A stretch of DNA of 64,000 nucleotides. Source: Morinoia aosen. Taxonomy: Eukaryota > Arthropoda > Malacostraca > Amphipoda > Talitridae. Within the stretch, counting starts at the first letter, position 1; the number at the start of each line of letters is the position of its first letter. Below are positions 59,226 to 64,000 of this stretch, in pieces. The position numbers and the translations under genes were made by a program. The DNA lies in assembly GCA_030386875.1 (NCBI GenBank), contig CM059560.1:46294757-46358756 (forward strand), given 5' to 3'. The notes under the pieces are model-generated. The model saw only the letters and a list, made by a program, of their open reading frames with translations, was not told the origin of the DNA and did not search any database.

Positions 59226-62200
59226 GAGATATTTCCTGTACTCCTTTGTGCGCTGTAGAGATACCTTCTGTACTCCTTTGTGCGCTGTAGAGATACCTTC
59301 TGTACTCCTTTGTACGCTGTAGAGATACCTCGTGTACTCCTTTGTACGTTCTAGAGATATTTCCTGTACTCCTTTGTGCGCTGTAGAGATACCTTCTGTA
59401 CTCCTTTGTGCGCTGTAGAGATACCTTCTGTACTCCTTTGTACGCTGTGGAGATACCTTCTGTACTCCTTTGTACGCTGTAGAGATACCTCGTGTACTCC
59501 TTTGTACGTTCTAGAGATATTTCCTGTACTCCTTCGTGCGCTGTAGAGATACCTTCTGTACTCCTTTGTACGCTGTGGAGATACCTTCTGTACTCCTTTG
59601 TGCGCTGTAGAGATACCTTCTGTACTCCTTTGTACGTTCTAGAGATATTTCCTGTACTCCTTTGTGCACTGTAGAGATACCTTCTGTACTCCTTTGTGCG
59701 CTGTAGAGATACCTTCTGTACTCCTTTGTACGCTGTAGAGATACCTCGTGTACTACTTTGTACGTTCTAGAGATATTTCCTGTACTCCTTTGTGCGCTGT
59801 AGAGATACCTTCTGTACTCCTTTGTGCGCTGTAGAGATACCTTCTGTACTCCTTTGTGCGCTTTAGAGATACCTTCTGTACTCCTTTGTGCGCTGTAGAG
59901 ATACCTTCTGTACTCCTTTGTACGTTCTAGAGATATTTCCTGTACTCCTTTGTGCGCTGTAGAGATACCTTCTGTACTCCTTTGTACGCTGTAGAGATAC
60001 CTCGTGTACTCCTTTGTACGTTCTGTAGATATTTCCTGTACTCCTTTGTGCGCTGTAGAGATACCTTCTGTACTCCTTTGTGCGCTGTAGAAATACCTTC
60101 TGTACTCCTTTGTGCGCTGTAGAGATACCTTCTGTACTCCTTTGTACGCTGTAGAGATACCTCGTGTACTCCTTTGTACGTTCTAGAGATATTTCCTGTA
60201 CTCCTTTGTGCGCTGTAGAGATACCTTCTGTACTCCTTTGTGCGCTGTAGAGATACCTTCTGTACTCCTTTGTGCGCTGTAGAGATACCTTCTGTACTCC
60301 TTTGTACGCTGTAGAGATACCTTCTGTACTCCTTTGTGCGCTGTAGAGATACCTTCTGTACTCCTTTGTACGCTGTAGAGATACCGTGTGTACTCCTTTG
60401 TACGTTCTAGAGATATTTCCTGTACTCCTTTGTGCGCTGTAGAGATACCTTCTGTACTCCTTTGTACGCTGTGGAGATACCTTCTGTACTCCTTTGTACG
60501 CTGTAGAGATACCTCGTGTACTCCTTTGTACGTTCTAGAGATATTTCCTGTACTCCTGTGTGCGCTCTAGAGATACCTTCTGAACTCCTTTGTGCGCTGT
60601 AGAGATACCTTCTCTACTCCTTTGTGCGCTGTAGAGATACCTTCTGTACTCCTTTGTGCGCTGTAGAGATACCTTCTGTACTCCTTTGTACGCTGTAGAG
60701 ATACCTCGTGTACTCCTTTGTACGTTCTAGAGATATTTCCTGTACTCCTTTGTGCGCTGTAGAGATACCTTCTGTACTCCTTTGTGCGCTGTAGAGATAC
60801 CTTCTGTACTCCTTTGTGCGCTGTAGAGATACCTTCTGTACTCCTTTGTGCGCTGTAGAGATACCTTCTGTACTCCTTTGTGCGCTGTAGAGATACCTTC
60901 TGTACTCCTTTGTACGCTGTAGAGATACCTCGTGTACTCCTTTGTACGTTCTAGAGATATTTCCTGTACTCCTTTGTGCGCTGTAGAGATACCTTCTGTA
61001 CTCCTTTGTGCGCTGTAGAGATGCCTTCTGTACTCCTTTGTGTGCTGTAGAGATACCTTCTGTACTCCTTTGTACGCTGTAGAGATACCTTCTGTACTCC
61101 TTTGTGCTCTGTAGAGATACCTTCTTTAATCCTTTGTACGCTGTAGAGATACCTCGTGTACTCCTTTGTACGTTCCAGAGATATTTCCTGTACTCCTTTG
61201 TGCGCTGTAGAGATACCTTCTGTACTCCTTTGTGCGCTGTAGAGATACCTTCTGTACTACTCTGTGCGCTGTAGAGATACCTTCTGTACTCCTTTGTGCG
61301 CTGTAGAGATACCTCGTGTACTCCTTTGTACGCTGTAGAGATACCTTCTGTACTCCTTTGTGCGCTGTAGAGATACCTTCTGTACTCCTTTGTGCGCTGT
61401 AGAGATACCTTCTGTACTCCTTTGTGCGCTGTAGAGATACCTTCTGTACTCCTTTGTGCGCTGTAGAGATACCTTCTGTACTCCTTTGTGCGCTGTAGAG
61501 ATACCTTCTGTACTCCTTTGTGCGCTGTAGAGATACCTTCTGTACTCCTTTGTGCGCTGTAGAGATACCTTCTGTACTCCTTTGTACGCTGTAGAGATAC
61601 CTCGTGTACTCATTTGTACGTTCTAGAGATATTTCCTGTACTCCTTTGTGCGCTGTAGAGATACCTTCTGTACTACTTTGTGCGCTGTAGAGATACCTTC
61701 TGTACTCCTTTGTGCGCTGTAGAGATACCTTCTGTACTCCTTTGTGCGCTGTAGAGATACCTTCTGTACTCCTTTGTGCGCTGTAGAGATACCTTCTGTA
61801 CTCCTTTGTACGCTGTAGAGATACCTCGTGTACTCCTTTGTACGTTCTAGAGATATTTCCTGTACTCCTTTGTGCGCTGTAGAGATACCTTCTGTACTCC
61901 TTTGTGCGCTGTAGAAATACCTTCTGTACTCCTTTGTGCGCTGTAGAAATACCTTCTGTACTCCTTTGTGCGCTGTAGAGATACCTTCTGTACTCCTTTG
62001 TGCGCTGTAGAGATACCTTCTGTACTCCTTTGTGCGCTGTAGAGATACCTTCTGTACTCCTTTGTGCGCTGTAGAGATACCTCGTGTACTCCTTTGTACG
62101 TTCTAGAGATATTTCCTGTACTCCTTTGTGCGCTGTAGAGATACCTTCTGTACTCCTTTGTGCGCTGTAGAGATACCTTCTGTACTCCTTTGTGCGCTGT

Positions 62201-64000
62201 AGAGATACCTCGTGTACTCCTTTGTACGTTCTAGAGATATTTCCTGTACTCCTTTGTGCGCTGTAGAGATACCTTTTGTACTCCTTTGTGCGCTGTAGAG
62301 ATACCTTCTGTACTCCTTTGTACGCTGTAGAGATACCTCGTGTACTACTTTGTACGTTCTAGAGATATTTCCTGTACTCCTTTGTGCGCTGTAGAGATAC
62401 CTTCTGTACTCCTTTGTGCGCTGTAGAGATACCTTCTGTACTCCTTTGTGCGCTGTAGAGATACCTTCTGTACTCCTTTGTGCGCTGTAGAGATACCTTC
62501 TGTACTCCTTTGTACGTTCTAGAGATATTTCCTGTACTCCTTTGTGCGCTGTAGAGATACCTTCTGTACTCCTTTGTACACTGTAGAGATACCTCGTGTA
62601 CTCCTTTGTACGTTCTGTAGATATTTCCTGTACTCCTTTGTGCGCTGTAGAGATACCTTCTGTACTCCTTTGTGCGCTGTAGAGATACCTTCTGTACTCC
62701 TTTGTACGCTGTTGAGATACCTCGTGTACTCCTTTGTACGTTCTTGAGATATTTCCTGTACTCCTTTGTGCGCTGTAGAGATACCTTCTGTACTCCTTTG
62801 TGCGCTGTAGAGATACCTTCTGTACTCCTTTGTGCGCTGTAGAGATACCTTCTGTACTCCTTTGTACGCTGTAGAGATACCTTCTGTACTCCTTTGTGCG
62901 CTGTAGAGATACCTTCTGTACTCCTTTGTACGCTGTAGAGATACCTCGTGTACTCCTTTGTACGTTCTAGAGATATTTCCTGTACTCCTTTGTGCGCTGT
63001 AGAGTACCTTCTGTACTCCTTTGTGCGCTGTAGAGATACCTTCTGTACTCCTTTGTGCGCTGTAGAGATACCTTCTGTACTCCTTTGTTCGCTGTAGAGA
63101 TACGTTCTGTACTCCTTTGTGCGCTGTAGAGATACCTTCTGTACTCCTTTGTACGCTGTAGAGATACCTCGTGTACTCCTTTGTACGTTCTAGAGATATT
63201 TCCTGTACTCCTTTGTGCGCTGTAGAGATACCTTCTGTACTCCTTTGTGCGCTGTAGAGATACCTTCTGTACTCCTTTGTGCGCTGTAGAGATACCTTCT
63301 GTACTCCTTTGTCCGCTGTAGAGATACCTTCTGTACTCCTTTGTGCGCTGTAGAGATACCTTCTCTACTCCTTTGTACGCTGTAGAGATACCTCGTGTAC
63401 TCCTTTGTACGTTCTAGAGATATTTCCTGTACTCCTTTGTGCGCTGTAGAGATACCTTCTGTACTCCTTTGTGCGCTGTAGAGATACCTTCTGTACTCCT
63501 TTGTGCGCTGTAGAGATACCTTCTGTACTCCTTTGTGCGCTGTAGAGATACCTTCTGTACTCCTTTATACGTTCTAGAGATATTTCCTGTACTCCTTTGT
63601 GCGCTGTAGAGATACCTTCTGTACTCCTTTGTACGCTGTAGAGATTCCTCGTTTACTCCTTTGTACGTTCTAGAGATATTTCCTGTACTCCTTTGTGCGC
63701 TGTAGAGATACCTTCTGTACTCCTGTGTGCGCTGTAGAGATACCTTCTGTACTCCTTTGTGCGCTGTAGAGATACCTTCTGTACTCCTTTGTACGCTGTA
63801 GAGATACCTCGTGTACTCCTTTGTACGTTCTAGAGATATTTCTTGTACTCCTTTGTACGCTGTAGAGAAACCTTCTGTACTCCTTTGTGCGCTGTAGAGA
63901 TACCTTCTGTACTCCTTTGTGCGCTGTAGAGATACCTTCTGTACTTCTTTGTACGCTGTAGAGATACCTTCTGTACTCCTTTGTGCGCTGTAGAGACACC
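59226..64000. repeat. Right-family super-unit, copy 5 (enlarged, runs off the window)
   Basis: Begins without the GAGATAATTCC marker. CTTCGTGCG is at 59533, and a similar junction lacking that substitution returns 896 bp (28 monomers) later near 60431, so about 0.9 kb has been inserted or exchanged. The insert resembles the GTTCTGTAG/TAGAAATACC section normally found later in the unit (compare 57751-57830). From 60562 it copies 43571 onward at offset 16991, including GCGCTCTAG, ACTCATTTG (61610), the GAGTACC 1-bp deletion (63002) and CTTGTACTCC (63842). The only difference I noticed is ATGCC at 61021. The window ends inside the unit. Confidence 0.86.

Larger units (their letters stand above)
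1..64000. repeat. 32-bp satellite array filling the whole window
   Basis: Every stretch I read is a copy of a 32-bp monomer running head to tail on one strand, with no unique spacer and no inversion. A clean majority monomer lies at 35-66. Its head is GTAGAGATACCTT, its core TGTACTCCTTTGT and its tail GCGCT. The + strand is pyrimidine-rich (12 T, 8 C, 7 G and 5 A per monomer, about 47% GC). The near-invariant core contains GTAC (RsaI), and A monomers also carry GCGC (HhaI). 64,000 bp corresponds to about 2,000 monomers. Satellite arrays of this size are known from eukaryotic heterochromatin; placing this one there is inference. No flank is present, so orientation to a centromere or telomere is unknown, and I do not recognise the family. 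Confidence 0.98.

Noticed and set aside
1..64000. CRISPR array (direct repeats are often near 32 bp)
   Set aside because: There are no spacers: repeats abut directly and there is no cas gene.
1..64000. Shine-Dalgarno-like AAAGGAG on the minus strand
   Set aside because: It is part of the monomer core and recurs every 32 bp irrespective of any start codon.
1..64000. Telomeric repeats, alpha-satellite or CENP-B box
   Set aside because: No TTAGGG-type run, no ~171-bp monomer, and no match to the CENP-B box pattern (TTCG followed by A and CGGG at fixed spacing) in the monomer types.

Overview
The whole window is one uninterrupted tandem array of a 32-bp satellite (minisatellite-length) monomer, about 2,000 copies, entering and leaving the window without a flank. 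I see no gene, RNA gene, transposon, CRISPR array, telomeric repeat or unique spacer. Such an array points to a eukaryotic nuclear chromosome in a long-read assembly (heterochromatic, pericentromeric or subtelomeric DNA are all possible). I do not recognise the monomer and cannot name the species or chromosome position.

Monomer level: there are four main types, all 32 bp. A is the majority form. A' is A with g28>a, giving a GTACGCT tail. B differs from A at positions 13, 14, 28 and 31 (CCTCGTG head, GTACGTT tail). C differs at positions 1, 10, 11 and 13 (CTAGAGATATTTCC head). B followed by C recurs as a pair every 4 to about 19 monomers, most often every 6 to 8. This makes a short higher-order repeat (HOR); a clean 7-mer is C-A-A-A'-A-A'-B (224 bp, 2690-2913).

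Kilobase level: the array is a patchwork of larger duplications whose offsets are exact multiples of 32 once a few short deletions are counted. (1) 1-13440: four versions of a ~4.2-kb unit (offsets 2975, 3454 and 4222). (2) 15708-20443: two tandem 2368-bp copies. (3) 20444-22965: a fifth, partial copy of the first family, 8.8 kb from its closest relative. (4) 23164-27067: two tandem 1952-bp copies. (5) 27068-30427: a more mutated stretch holding a diverged relative of the right-hand family. (6) 30428-33017: a 960-bp segment repeated at offset 1630. (7) 39837-42268: three copies of a 928-bp unit, the middle one missing 352 bp. (8) 43131-64000: five versions of a ~4.1-kb super-unit. The last 3.4 kb nearly exactly matches 43571-47009, 16,991 bp away.

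Nothing here works together as genes do. The open frames on the minus strand are a by-product of a stop-free 32-bp monomer, and their ends fall at the CTAG of C monomers. The biology on offer is array evolution: strong conservation of monomer length, nested unequal exchange, and possible long-range conversion or an assembly repeat. All comparisons were made by eye using private variants and coordinate arithmetic; identities are estimates.
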